49,918 nt of DNA from Ga0074130 sp035492055 (GCA_035492055.1 DATJJR010000003.1:1-49918); one strand, 5' to 3'. Positions 8,243-17,639 are shown, numbered from the stretch's first letter. The notes: generated by a model from the sequence alone, not told the origin. A program made the numbers and translations.

Positions 8243-9895
8243 ATGTCAGGGTTGAGCATACGTCAGAAACTCCTTTCGCTTCTGGGCATGACCATCATTG
8301 CCTTGATCATCGTCAACGCCTTCGCTTTCTGGCAAGTTGGTCGACTCTACAACAGCCTCGAAAACAGTGATCGCAACTATGGCCTGATTATCCAGGCCGT
8401 CGATGAAGCACGCAGCGCACAGGTCCATTTCAAGACACAGGTACAGGAATGGAAAGACATTCTGCTGCGTGGCCACGATGAAACGGCGTTCAACAAGCAC
8501 TTGAACGGCTTCAACAACGAACAGGCCACGGTCAACGCACAATTCGACAAGGTCCAGCAGGTCGCCAAGCAACTGGGGATCGCGGATATCGTCGGTATCG
8601 ATCAGGTCAAGGCCACCTTCGCCAAGCTCGGTCCCAACTACATGGATGCGCTGCAGCATTACGACCGCAATAGCGCCAATGCCGCTACGACCGTGGATGT
8701 ACTGGTAAAGGGAATGGATCGGGAACCGAGCAAGGCGATTGATACGCTGGTCGAAACCATCCAGCAACAAGCCGCCGCAATCGGCGCACGTGAACAGGCC
8801 GAAGCCGCCTCGACCTACGCCGGCATAAAAATGTGGATATCCGTGATCAGCGTCGCTGCCATCGCCTTGACCGCCTTGGTCGCCGTGATCATCATGCGTG
8901 CCATTACACGACCGGTCAGCGCACTGGAAAGCACGATGACCCACATCGTCAATTCAGGCGACCTGACCCGCCGCGCACGCATTCAAGGCCGTGATGAAAT
9001 TGCGGCGATGGGCAGCGCTTTCGATGCAATGCTCGAGCATTTCCAGACACTCATCGGCCAAGTTCGCATGTCCAGCCAGCAGGTTGATCAGGCAGCAGGC
9101 CAATTGTCGAACTCATCCACTCAATTGACCGAAGTTTCTGACATGCAGGCCGGCGCTGTCGCCGGCAGCGCGGCTGCGATCGAGGAATTGACGGTTGCCA
9201 TCACATCGGTGTCCGAAATCGCCGATGATGCACATGCACAATCCTCTTCCTGCGTCACCGATGCACAGCATGGCCAACAGCAGGTCAATCAGCTCACCAC
9301 CGAAATTCGCAGCATTCAGCAAACCATCACCGATATTGCAAGCAGTGTTGAAGCTTTCCTTGAGCGAACACAGGCCATCACCACAACTGCCGGCGAAGTT
9401 CGTGAAATTGCCGACCAGACCAATCTGCTCGCGCTGAACGCTGCAATCGAGGCCGCACGTGCCGGCGAATCGGGACGCGGCTTTGCCGTGGTCGCCGACG
9501 AGGTACGCAAATTGGCGGAGAAATCGAGCACATCAGCTGCAGAAATCAATGCAATCACGAATACATTGATGAGCCAGTCTGACTCAGTTCGTCGTGCAGT
9601 CGAAGAAGGCCAACAGGCCATTGAATCAAGTGTCAGCCTCGCCGGTAACGTGGAACGGGCGATTTCCCAGGCACAAACATCGGTGGAAAAAGTCGGGCGC
9701 GGGATCGACGAAATTGCCGTATCGGTCAATCAGCAAAAATCAGCCAGCACCGAAATTGCGCAGAATATGGAAAAGATTTCCAGCATGGTCGAGGAAACCG
9801 CCTCGACAGTGCACAGCGTGAACGGTGCAGCACAAGCGCTGCGTGGGCTGTCCGGCTCGCTGACACAGGCCATCGCCGGTTTTCGCGTGAGCTGA
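8243..9895 (+). CDS. methyl-accepting chemotaxis protein
   Basis: Transmembrane chemoreceptor of 550 residues. A short cytoplasmic N-terminus is followed by TM1 (about 11-33), a periplasmic helical sensor of roughly 150 residues resembling the four-helix-bundle type, TM2 (about 189-212), HAMP, and a long signalling domain. The highly conserved hairpin tip is present (IADQTNLLALNAAIEA and GRGFAVVADEVRKLAE), which is where CheA and CheW bind. There is no C-terminal CheR-docking pentapeptide; the protein ends FRVS. I chose the ATG at 8243 because AAGGAAAG lies six bases ahead, although the frame is open from 8213. The gene stands alone, divergent from comEC, with a strong terminator just downstream. 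The ligand is unknown. Confidence 0.95.
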   Translation: MSGLSIRQKLLSLLGMTIIALIIVNAFAFWQVGRLYNSLENSDRNYGLIIQAVDEARSAQVHFKTQVQEWKDILLRGHDETAFNKHLNGFNNEQATVNAQFDKVQQVAKQLGIADIVGIDQVKATFAKLGPNYMDALQHYDRNSANAATTVDVLVKGMDREPSKAIDTLVETIQQQAAAIGAREQAEAASTYAGIKMWISVISVAAIALTALVAVIIMRAITRPVSALESTMTHIVNSGDLTRRARIQGRDEIAAMGSAFDAMLEHFQTLIGQVRMSSQQVDQAAGQLSNSSTQLTEVSDMQAGAVAGSAAAIEELTVAITSVSEIADDAHAQSSSCVTDAQHGQQQVNQLTTEIRSIQQTITDIASSVEAFLERTQAITTTAGEVREIADQTNLLALNAAIEAARAGESGRGFAVVADEVRKLAEKSSTSAAEINAITNTLMSQSDSVRRAVEEGQQAIESSVSLAGNVERAISQAQTSVEKVGRGIDEIAVSVNQQKSASTEIAQNMEKISSMVEETASTVHSVNGAAQALRGLSGSLTQAIAGFRVS

Positions 9896-9930
9896 ACCTC
9901 GACTATCTGCAACCGTCAATAAAGAAAAAA

Positions 9931-9965
9931 GAGGCGATGCCTGGAAGCAGGCATCGCCTCTTTTT
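9931..9965. terminator. bidirectional intrinsic terminator
   Basis: A 13-bp perfect stem (GAGGCGATGCCTG at 9931-9943 with its complement at 9948-9960) and a four-base loop is followed by T5 on the plus strand. It is preceded by an A-rich run that gives a U tract on the minus strand. It can end both the chemoreceptor gene and the convergent oxidoreductase gene. Confidence 0.93.
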
Positions 9966-10018
9966 CATGCTTCCCCTCAGACTTCAGGCGCCGATTGGCT
10001 ATCTTGATCAGCGGTCGA

Positions 10019-12343
10019 TCAAGCTGCGAGCACGGCACGCGCTTCGGAAGGATGCAGCAGCACCGGCACCGATTTTGAGGTCGGCGTGTTGCAGACATCA
10101 CCCTTGCTATCGAGCGGAATCAGCGGATTGGTTTCCGGATAGTAGGCACCGATGCAGCCACGCGGAATGTCGTACTCGACCAGCAGGAAGCGGTCCGCAC
10201 GACGTTCGATGCCATCGTCCCACACCGTCGTCATGTCAACCCAATCGCCATTCTTGAAACCGAGCATCTCGATGTCGAGCGGATTGATGAACACAACACG
10301 ACGCTGACCGAACACGCCACGGTAGCGGTCATCCAATGCGTAGATCGTGGTGTTGTACTGGTCATGCGAACGTGTCGTCATCAATGTCATCAACCTCTCG
10401 CCGTGCAGCGCCTTGGCGCGACGGATCGGCGTGTCCTTCTGGATTTGATGCACGATGAAGTTGGCCTTGCCGGTGCTGGTGATCCAGTCACGTTCGCGCG
10501 AAGCGACACGCAGATGGAAACCACCCGGCTGTGCGATGCGTTCGTTGTAGTTGTCGAAGCCGTCGAACACGCTTTCGATCGCATCACGGATAAGCGAGTA
10601 GTCGCTGGCATAGTGCCGCCAATCGACCTTGTCAGAGCCCAGCGTCGCATGCGCAATGTTCGCGACGATGGCAGTTTCCGACATCAGGTGCGGCGAAGCC
10701 GGCTTGTTCATGCCGTACGAGACGTGCACCATGCTCATCGAATCCTCGACGGTCACGCCTTGTGCCACGCCGTTCTGCAGATCGATCTCGGTACGACCCA
10801 ATGTCGGCAGAATCAGTGCGTCTTCACCATGCACCAGATGACTACGGTTCAGCTTGGTCGTGATGTGCACGGTCAGGTTGCAGCTACGCATCGCGTCGAA
10901 GGTACGCGGCGTATCCGGCGTAGCCATGACAAAGTTACCACCGAGACCGATGAATACCTTGACCTCACCGTGAAGCATTTTTTCGACCGTCTCGACGACG
11001 TCATAGCCATGATCACGCGGCGGATTGAAATCGAACACCTCGCCCAGGCGATCGAGGAATTCCGGCGTTGGACGCTCCTCAATGCCGACGGTACGATTGC
11101 CCTGCACGTTCGAGTGGCCGCGTACCGGACACAAACCGGCACCTTCGCGACCGATGTTGCCGCGCATCATCATCAGGTTGGACAGCATATGAATCGTCTG
11201 CACCGAATGCTTGTGCTGGGTAATGCCCATGCCCCAGGTCGCGATGACGCGCTTGCCGTTCACGTAGATACGGGTCAGCTTCTCGATGTCGTCACGGGAA
11301 ACGCCGGACTCATCAACCAGTTCCTGCCAGTCCTGCATGCGCAGGTCGGCGGCAAACTCGTCGAAACCAGAAGCATGCTCGGCAATAAAAGCAACGTCGA
11401 GAATACGCTCAAGTCCTTGCTCAACAGCCTCGTCATCGAGTTCCAGCGTGCGCTTGGCAACGCCTTTGATCAGTGCGAAATCACCGCCGAGCTTGGGCTG
11501 AATGAAGGTGGAAGCAATCTTGGTGCTGCCGAAGGTGGCCATTTCAACGATGCTCTGCGGATCGGCAAAGCGTTCCAGGCCGCGCTCACGGAGCGGATTG
11601 ATCGAAACGATGATGGCACCGCGCTTGGCACATTCACGCAGCTCGCCGAGCATGCGCGGATGGTTGGTGGCCGGGTTCTGGCCGAAGATCAGCAGCGTAT
11701 CGGCATGCTCAAAGTCATGTAGCGTGACAGTGCCCTTGCCGACACCCACCGTCGAGGGCAGGCCACGGCTGGTGGCCTCGTGGCACATGTTCGAACAATC
11801 GGGGAAGTTATTGGTGCCGTACATGCGCACGAACAGCTGATACAGGAACGCGGCTTCATTGCCCGCACGACCAGACGTGTAGAACGCGGCCTGGTGCGGA
11901 TTTTCAAGTTGATTCAGATGCTTGCCGATCAGTGCATACGCATCGGCCCAGGAAATCGGCAGGTACTTGTCGCTGGCCGAGTCGTAGACCATGGGCTCAG
12001 TCAGGCGACCATGCTGCTCGAGTTCGTAATCCGACTCCTCCATCAAAGCAGTAACGGTCTTGCCGGAGAAAAACTCCTTCGTCACGCGCTTGGAGGTTGC
12101 CTCGGCAGCAACAGCCTTGACGCCGTTTTCGCAGAACTCGAAAGTGGAGGCATGTTCACGGTCGGGCCATGCACAGCCGGGGCAGTCAAATCCGTCGGGC
12201 TGGTTCTGCTTGAACAGCGTGCGGTAGTTACCGCCGGCGACCTTTTCCTTGACCAGATTGATCGCGACATACTTGAGCGCGCCCCAGCCAGCGGCCGGTC
12301 CGTTATAAGGTTTGATCTGTCCTTGCTGTTTCGTCTTGTCCAT
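10019..12343 (-). CDS. FdhF/YdeP-family molybdopterin oxidoreductase
   Basis: A 774-residue protein of the bis-molybdopterin guanine dinucleotide superfamily, in the YdeP-like branch often labelled formate dehydrogenase alpha subunit. The N-terminus has C54-P-G-C57 and C71, a reduced cluster-binding pattern compared with the C-x2-C-x3-C of true formate dehydrogenase H. The active-site position reads SNMCHE (Cys187), so a cysteine could ligate molybdenum. The long molybdopterin domain and the C-terminal dinucleotide-binding domain (MTTRSHDQYNTT onwards) are complete. There is no twin-arginine signal, so it should be cytoplasmic. The ATG at 12343 follows AAGGATAGG. No partner electron-transfer subunit and no fdhD neighbour are visible. 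Formate oxidation is unproven; in Escherichia coli, YdeP is linked to acid resistance. Confidence 0.87.
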   Translation of the reverse strand: MDKTKQQGQIKPYNGPAAGWGALKYVAINLVKEKVAGGNYRTLFKQNQPDGFDCPGCAWPDREHASTFEFCENGVKAVAAEATSKRVTKEFFSGKTVTALMEESDYELEQHGRLTEPMVYDSASDKYLPISWADAYALIGKHLNQLENPHQAAFYTSGRAGNEAAFLYQLFVRMYGTNNFPDCSNMCHEATSRGLPSTVGVGKGTVTLHDFEHADTLLIFGQNPATNHPRMLGELRECAKRGAIIVSINPLRERGLERFADPQSIVEMATFGSTKIASTFIQPKLGGDFALIKGVAKRTLELDDEAVEQGLERILDVAFIAEHASGFDEFAADLRMQDWQELVDESGVSRDDIEKLTRIYVNGKRVIATWGMGITQHKHSVQTIHMLSNLMMMRGNIGREGAGLCPVRGHSNVQGNRTVGIEERPTPEFLDRLGEVFDFNPPRDHGYDVVETVEKMLHGEVKVFIGLGGNFVMATPDTPRTFDAMRSCNLTVHITTKLNRSHLVHGEDALILPTLGRTEIDLQNGVAQGVTVEDSMSMVHVSYGMNKPASPHLMSETAIVANIAHATLGSDKVDWRHYASDYSLIRDAIESVFDGFDNYNERIAQPGGFHLRVASRERDWITSTGKANFIVHQIQKDTPIRRAKALHGERLMTLMTTRSHDQYNTTIYALDDRYRGVFGQRRVVFINPLDIEMLGFKNGDWVDMTTVWDDGIERRADRFLLVEYDIPRGCIGAYYPETNPLIPLDSKGDVCNTPTSKSVPVLLHPSEARAVLAA

Positions 12344-12686
12344 GTGGCCTATCCTTGGTCACGGAGTGCGCCTTTCGCTGAGATACGAAAGTCATAAGCA
12401 ACTCCTGCGGACGAACTTTATCTCGCCATAACAGCGCAATCAGCATACACATTATGGCTATTAAAAAGAGTACAGTTTGATTTCACTTCAGAGGACACTC
12501 CCAATACACAATCGCCCACTACAGCTATACATAACGTACATAAGGGCGTCATAAAACCGTAATTTATATGTTCTATCGGTACATAAGGCATACACAGTTC
12601 GATCATAAAAAAGAGCACAGTAAAAACAGGGACAATATCTGGCATATCAGCCAGCGGGGGTTGCGCCCTCAGATCGGCACAATGTA
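12344..12686. promoter_or_regulatory. divergent control region between oxidoreductase and MocR genes, with direct repeats
   Basis: This 343-base gap has no credible gene and is clearly richer in A and T than its surroundings between about 12420 and 12660. It contains a perfect 10-base direct repeat GTACATAAGG at 12537-12546 and 12580-12589, 43 bases apart (about four helical turns). It also has three copies of ATACACA at 12434, 12505 and 12591. MocR-type regulators usually bind direct repeats near their own divergent promoter, so these are good operator candidates. I could not choose -10 and -35 elements with confidence. Confidence 0.55.
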
Positions 12687-14132
12687 ATGACGAAAAAAGA
12701 GAAATCGGCCAAGCTCTACAAGACATTGGCAGACGAAATCGAGCAACAGATACGCCGAGGTGTCTTTCGCCCCGGCGACCGACTGCCCTCCATCCGGCAG
12801 ACGAGTCAGCATCATCGACTCAGCATCACGACGGTCATCCACGCCTTCCTGCTACTGGAAAGCCGCGGGCTGATTGAAAGCCGACCGCAATCCGGCTACT
12901 TCGTCCGTGCCGACAGTGCAGCGCAAAAGCCCGAGGCACTGGAACTCCGTACCTCAAGACCAATTGCGGTATCAGCGCACGTGGACGTCAGCCGCCTCGT
13001 GCTGTCGACGCTGCGCTCGATCAGTGCGGACGCCGCCGTTCCGCTCGGTTCGCCCTATCCCGATCCCAAACTATTTCCTTCCGAGCGGATCAATCGCCTC
13101 GTTCATGCCGCAGCACGGAGCAAGACGCAATGGGGCGTTGCCGACGATTTGCCACCCGGCAATCCGGAACTGATCCGGCAAATCGCCCGCCGCTACCTTG
13201 AAAACGGGACGTCTGTCGATCCCAACGAAATTGTCATCACGGTCGGCGCAACCGAAGCGATCAATCTCTGCCTGCAAGCCGTGGGCAAACCCGGCGACAC
13301 AGTCGCCGTCGAATCGCCGACCTTCTACGCCATGCTGCACGCGATCGAACGGATGGGCATGCGCGCCATCGAGATCGCGACGCATCCGCGCGAGGGCATC
13401 GACCTTGACGCCCTCGCCCATGTATTCGACCGCCGTCGTATTGCGGCCTGCATGGTGATGCCGAACTTCCAGAATCCGCTCGGCTTTCAAATGCCGGATG
13501 AAAAAAAGCGAGCGCTGGTCGAACTCACTGCCGCCCGCAACATTCCCATCATCGAGAACGACGTCTGCAACGAGCTGTACTACGGCACCGCCCATCCGAC
13601 CTCACTGAAAACCTACGATGACAAAGGGCTGGTGCTGCATTGCGCCTCGTTCTCCAAGAGCCTGACATCTGCCTATCGCGTCGGCTGGGCCATTCCCGGC
13701 CGATATCGCTATCAGGTGGAAAAGCTGAAATTCCTCAATACGCTGACGACGCCGTCCATTCCCCAGATCGCCATCGCCGAATATCTGGCGCACGACGGTT
13801 ACGAACACCATCTGCGCCACGTACGCAAAACCTACGCGCAACAGGCAAAGATGATGCGCGCCGCCGTCGAGCGTTTCTTCCCCGAAGGCACACGCACGTC
13901 ACAACCGATGGGCGGCTACGTGCTGTGGGTGGAATTACCGACCGGCGTGGATTCGATGCGCCTGTATGAACGCGCGCTGCAACACGGCATCACCATCGGG
14001 CCGGGTTACATGTTTTCCGCCACGACCGGCTATAACAATTTCATCCGCCTCAATTACAGCTATACCTGGTCGCCGGACATCGAACAGGCGCTCAAGACGA
14101 TCGGCCGATTGGCAGAGGAATGCATGAATTAG
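12687..14132 (+). CDS. MocR-type GntR/aminotransferase-like transcriptional regulator
   Basis: A 481-residue fusion of an N-terminal GntR winged helix (about residues 8-76, with RPGDRLPSIRQTSQ and LLESRGLIESRPQSGYFV) and a fold-type I aminotransferase-like domain (about 115-478). The PLP-binding lysine is Lys324 in SFSKS, with supporting N263 (QNP), D292 (ENDV), Y298 and R331 (RVGW). The pocket is therefore intact and should bind PLP. Such proteins sense PLP or an amine or amino acid and control a neighbouring gene. The divergent neighbour is the YdeP-like oxidoreductase, which is the most likely target together with itself. No strong ribosome binding site is seen before the ATG at 12687. The effector is unknown. 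Confidence 0.9.
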   Translation: MTKKEKSAKLYKTLADEIEQQIRRGVFRPGDRLPSIRQTSQHHRLSITTVIHAFLLLESRGLIESRPQSGYFVRADSAAQKPEALELRTSRPIAVSAHVDVSRLVLSTLRSISADAAVPLGSPYPDPKLFPSERINRLVHAAARSKTQWGVADDLPPGNPELIRQIARRYLENGTSVDPNEIVITVGATEAINLCLQAVGKPGDTVAVESPTFYAMLHAIERMGMRAIEIATHPREGIDLDALAHVFDRRRIAACMVMPNFQNPLGFQMPDEKKRALVELTAARNIPIIENDVCNELYYGTAHPTSLKTYDDKGLVLHCASFSKSLTSAYRVGWAIPGRYRYQVEKLKFLNTLTTPSIPQIAIAEYLAHDGYEHHLRHVRKTYAQQAKMMRAAVERFFPEGTRTSQPMGGYVLWVELPTGVDSMRLYERALQHGITIGPGYMFSATTGYNNFIRLNYSYTWSPDIEQALKTIGRLAEECMN

Positions 14133-14268
14133 CCCTTGCTTTTCAATCACCAAAAAATCCATGAATGGGTCCATAATGATTTCCGTGATGGCTGGCAGGC
14201 CGTCACAAAAATACCCCTCAGAGGGCACAAGGAAATCGTTATCTGTTGGAATACAGAGGAGACCCCGA

Positions 14269-14559
14269 ATGGCATACGCAGCTTACGCGGCACAGCGAGA
14301 GGATTACGATGTGGATCCAGTCAAGTTCAGCGTCCTGAGACAACTCTGGGAAGCCTCACAGGAAGCCGACGAACGCGCATGGTCACTGGCCAAGCTCAGC
14401 AAGCGCTCCGGCATCCCGATGAGCACGCTGCGCCGCACCCTGACGGAATTTGAAATGGCAGGCATTGTCGATGTCGTCGAGAAAGAAGACGGCCGCAGCT
14501 TTGCCACGCTCAACGACGAAGGCATGGAAGTATTTCCCTCGCTGTTCAATATGCAGTGA
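14269..14559 (+). CDS. small winged-helix protein, putative regulator
   Basis: A 96-residue protein that appears to be one winged helix-turn-helix. Helices at about 18-33 and 40-60 include AKLSKRSGIPMSTLRRTLTE, which has the look of a recognition helix, and the wing is FEMAGIVDVVEKEDGRSFATL. This pattern is MarR- or IclR-N-terminal-like. The ATG at 14269 follows an AGAGGAGA site, so the start is convincing even though the frame is open upstream. It lies between the MocR gene and lutA on the same strand, 86 bases before lutA, so it could govern the lactate genes or the oxidoreductase. No effector domain is present. The target is inference. Confidence 0.72.
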   Translation: MAYAAYAAQREDYDVDPVKFSVLRQLWEASQEADERAWSLAKLSKRSGIPMSTLRRTLTEFEMAGIVDVVEKEDGRSFATLNDEGMEVFPSLFNMQ

Positions 14560-14645
14560 ACCGTCAATGACTGCCCGTGTACGGTAGCGCACGGTAGCCA
14601 TCATCGATAAGCCCTGATACTGTCTTTCGGATCCGCTGCCTTGCC

Positions 14646-15437
14646 ATGCAAGCCCCCCGCACTTACCCGCCCAAGCCGACCGATGTTTATTTCTTCGGCA
14701 CATGCCTTGTTGATCTGTTTGTCCCGCAAGCCGGCCTCGATGCCGTTCGCCTGCTTGAACGTGAAGGCCTGACCGTCCATTTCCCGCGTACCCAAAGCTG
14801 CTGCGGCCAACCGGCTTATTCGAGCGGCAATCCCGAGCAGGCACGCGCCGTAGCACGCGCGCAGCTCGACCTCTTTCCCAATCCTTGGCCCATCATCGTT
14901 CCGTCCGGCTCGTGCGGCGGCATGATTCGGCAGCATTGGCCGCGCCTGTTTGCCGAGGATGGTGATGAAACAACGGCACGAAAAGCCACCGCAATCAGCG
15001 AACGCGTTTTCGAGCTGACTGAGTTTCTCCTCAAGGTACTCGATGTGGATTACAGCCACTGCGCCGCAAATGGCGTAGACGAAAACATTGTGCTGCACAC
15101 TTCCTGCGCCGCACGCCGTGAGATGGGTACACGCGAGCACGGTACAGCGCTGCTCGACCGATTATCCGGCGTGACACGCGTTGAGCATGTACGTGAATCC
15201 GAGTGCTGCGGCTTTGGTGGCACTTTTTCACTCAAGCATCCCGACATTTCCGGCGCGATGGTCCGTGACAAACTCGCCTCCGCTTGTGCTACCGGCTGCA
15301 AGCGTCTCGTCTCCGCCGATTGCGGTTGTCTGCTCAACATCGGCAAAACGGCGGAATACGACGGCGCGCCGATTGAAGTCGAACATATGGCGAGCTTCAT
15401 CTGGCGACGCATCGGCGGCGCGGAAAACAAGCCATGA
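14646..15437 (+). CDS. lutA: lactate utilisation protein A (Fe-S oxidoreductase, CCG domains)
   Basis: A 263-residue protein with two cysteine-rich CCG domains: SCCGQPAYSSG (Cys52-Cys53) with a following Cys90, and HTSC (Cys154) with ECCGFGG (Cys187-Cys188). These bind non-cubane iron-sulfur clusters, as in heterodisulfide reductase subunit B and glycolate oxidase GlcF. With LutB and LutC it forms the cytoplasmic L-lactate dehydrogenase complex that oxidises lactate to pyruvate. It begins a tightly packed three-gene operon; its stop overlaps the next start by four bases (ATGA). The gene order here is A-C-B. No lactate permease or LldR-type regulator is adjacent. Confidence 0.9.
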   Translation: MQAPRTYPPKPTDVYFFGTCLVDLFVPQAGLDAVRLLEREGLTVHFPRTQSCCGQPAYSSGNPEQARAVARAQLDLFPNPWPIIVPSGSCGGMIRQHWPRLFAEDGDETTARKATAISERVFELTEFLLKVLDVDYSHCAANGVDENIVLHTSCAARREMGTREHGTALLDRLSGVTRVEHVRESECCGFGGTFSLKHPDISGAMVRDKLASACATGCKRLVSADCGCLLNIGKTAEYDGAPIEVEHMASFIWRRIGGAENKP

Positions 15438-16135
15438 ATGCACGGGAACGGATGCTCGGCAAGCTGCGCGCCGCCGTACCGGAGGCAGGTAGAAACCTTG
15501 CTGCGGACAATGCCACCATTTCGCAGCGTATCGCGGCGCATTACGCTGAGCGCCGCCGCGATACCAGCGTGCATGAACGAGTGACGGCAATGTGCAGTGC
15601 TCTCACGGCCATTCGCGCCGAGCCGTGCGTAGCGAATGAGCTGCAATGGCCGGCACTGGTTGTGGCTGAACTCGTGAAATCCGGCGTCAAGCGCTTGCTG
15701 CTCGACACAGCATCGGCGGAAGGCACGGCGCTCGAGGCTGCGATTCGCAAGGCCGACGCCGACATTGAAACAATTCGCTATGAAAAGAATATCGAGGAGT
15801 GGAAGTCTGAACTCTTCGACACAATTGACGCCGGCTTCTGTGTTGCTCGCTCCGGCATCGCACCGCTTGGGACCTTGATCGTTGTCCCCGATGCCGCTGC
15901 GCCGCGCACGATTTCCCTCGTGCCGCCGCTGCATATCGCGCTGGTGCGTGCGTCGACACTGCAGCTCGACATGCAATCGGTCGCCGCGACCGAAGGCTGG
16001 AGCAACGGCATGCCAACCAATTTGTTGATGATCACCGGCCCCTCGAAGACCTCCGATATTCAGCAGGTACTCGCCTTCGGTGCACATGGTCCGTGTCGCC
16101 TCATGGTCGTCATCGTCACGGACGCTGATGCATGA
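15434..16135 (+). CDS. lutC: lactate utilisation protein C (LUD domain)
   Basis: A 233-residue protein of the YkgG/LutC family with a LUD domain in the C-terminal two thirds. Family landmarks are GIAPLGTLIV, the PPLHIALV strand, and the end motif TGPSKTSDIQQVLAFGAHGP, which is close to the usual phospho-sugar-isomerase-like signature. The N-terminal helical part (residues 1-80) is less conserved. The LUD subunit works with LutA and LutB in L-lactate oxidation; its exact chemical role is not known. Both ends overlap neighbours by four bases, so translation of the three subunits is coupled. Start and stop are well fixed by those overlaps. Confidence 0.9.
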   Translation: MNARERMLGKLRAAVPEAGRNLAADNATISQRIAAHYAERRRDTSVHERVTAMCSALTAIRAEPCVANELQWPALVVAELVKSGVKRLLLDTASAEGTALEAAIRKADADIETIRYEKNIEEWKSELFDTIDAGFCVARSGIAPLGTLIVVPDAAAPRTISLVPPLHIALVRASTLQLDMQSVAATEGWSNGMPTNLLMITGPSKTSDIQQVLAFGAHGPCRLMVVIVTDADA

Positions 16136-17583
16136 ACACACAGACGAATACACAAGCGCTTCGCTTCGAGCCTGATTTCAAGTCGCGCGCCCATGACGCG
16201 CTCGCCGATCCCAAGCTGCGCAAGAGCTTCCGCGGCGCCATGGACTTCCTGCAGAGCAAGCGCACCGCCATGTTCCCCGATGACGCAGAACTGCAAGCCC
16301 TGCGCGATCTCGGCGAAGCCGTGCGCAAGCATGCCTTGGCCAATTTGCCGGAATTGCTTGTCCAACTCGAGGAAAAACTCAGCGCCAACGGCATTACCGT
16401 GCATTGGGCCGAGACGGCAGACGAAGCCAATGAAATCATTCTGGGCATTGCGCAACGCCACCAGGCCAAACGTGTCATCAAAGGCAAGTCGATGGCGAGC
16501 GAGGAAATCGAGCTGAATCATTACCTCGCCGAGCATGGCGTGAATTGCGTCGAAGCCGACATGGGCGAATACATCGTCCAGCTTGCCGACGAAAAGCCAT
16601 CGCACATCATCATGCCGGCGGTGCACAAGACCAAGGCCGACATCGGCGAATTGTTCGAAGACAAGATTCCCGACACGCATTACACCGAAGATGTCGACGA
16701 ACTCATCCAGATCGGTCGACGTGCCCTGCGCCACCAGTTCATGGAGGCCGACATCGGCCTATCTGGCGTCAACTTTGCTGCGGCAGACACCGGCACATTG
16801 TGGCTGGTCGAGAACGAAGGCAACGGTCGCATGGTGACAACCGTGCCGTCGGTTCACATTGCCATCATGGGCATGGAAAAGGTCGTGGCAAAGCTTGAAC
16901 ACATCGTGCCGATGGCCAGCCTGCTTCCGCGCTCTGCGACCGGACAGATGATCACGACCTACTTCAACCTGATCTCAAGTCCGCGCAAGCCCGGCGAAAA
17001 AGACGGCCCGAAGGAAGTGCATCTGGTCTTACTCGACAACGGACGTACGCAGGCGTTTGCTGACGACGAACTGCGCGCCACACTGCAATGCATCCGATGC
17101 GGCGCATGCATGAACCACTGCCCGGTGTACGGCCGCATCGGCGGCCATGCCTACGGCACGACCTATCCAGGCCCGATCGGCAAGATCATCTCACCGCATC
17201 TGCTGGGACTCAGGGCCACTGCCGATTTGCCGACAGCCTCGACTCTATGCGGCGCCTGCGGCGAAGTCTGCCCTGTGCGCATTCCCATTCCGCAATTGCT
17301 CGTGCGTCTGCGCACGGAAGCCAACCGGAACCCGCACGAAGCTGTCGCCCACCCACTGCGCGGGCAAGGTGCCAAATATCGGCGGTCGGAAAAGCTCGTA
17401 TGGCGTTTCTGGAGCGGCGCTTTTGCGCATCCCGCGATCTATCGCGTCTTCCGCTGGGCGGCAACGCGGCTACGCGCGCTGACGCCAAAATCACAACTGG
17501 GCTGGACGCAGCATCGCACGCCGCTCAAGCCGGCTGAAAAGAGCCTTGCCGACTTGCTCAACGAACGCGGGCAACCGGAATAG
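16132..17583 (+). CDS. lutB: lactate utilisation protein B (LUD plus 4Fe-4S ferredoxin domain)
   Basis: A 483-residue iron-sulfur protein. Residues about 70-300 are a LUD domain (GLSGVNFAAADTGTLWLVEN is the hallmark segment). Two 4Fe-4S motifs follow: C320-x2-C323-x2-C326-x3-C330-P and C373-x2-C376-x3-C380-P. The C-terminal 90 residues are a basic helical tail found in this family. It should pass electrons from lactate through the LutABC complex, probably to the quinone pool. The ATG overlaps the lutC stop by four bases. A bidirectional terminator lies 27-56 bases after the stop and also serves convergent dctA. Assignment is firm from family and context. Confidence 0.92.
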   Translation: MNTQTNTQALRFEPDFKSRAHDALADPKLRKSFRGAMDFLQSKRTAMFPDDAELQALRDLGEAVRKHALANLPELLVQLEEKLSANGITVHWAETADEANEIILGIAQRHQAKRVIKGKSMASEEIELNHYLAEHGVNCVEADMGEYIVQLADEKPSHIIMPAVHKTKADIGELFEDKIPDTHYTEDVDELIQIGRRALRHQFMEADIGLSGVNFAAADTGTLWLVENEGNGRMVTTVPSVHIAIMGMEKVVAKLEHIVPMASLLPRSATGQMITTYFNLISSPRKPGEKDGPKEVHLVLLDNGRTQAFADDELRATLQCIRCGACMNHCPVYGRIGGHAYGTTYPGPIGKIISPHLLGLRATADLPTASTLCGACGEVCPVRIPIPQLLVRLRTEANRNPHEAVAHPLRGQGAKYRRSEKLVWRFWSGAFAHPAIYRVFRWAATRLRALTPKSQLGWTQHRTPLKPAEKSLADLLNERGQPE

Positions 17584-17609
17584 CCCTCCAGTTCAGGCAA
17601 GACGGCAAC

Positions 17610-17639
17610 AAAAAAGGACGCTCGCAAGCGTCCTTTTTT
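17610..17639. terminator. bidirectional intrinsic terminator between lutB and dctA
   Basis: The stem GGACGCT (17616-17622) pairs with AGCGTCC (17627-17633) around the loop CGCA. It is flanked by A6 on the left and T6 on the right, so it works in both directions for these convergent genes. Confidence 0.93.

Noticed and set aside
10364..11722. Plus-strand open frame of 452 codons inside the oxidoreductase gene
   Set aside because: Antisense shadow of a strongly conserved molybdoenzyme.
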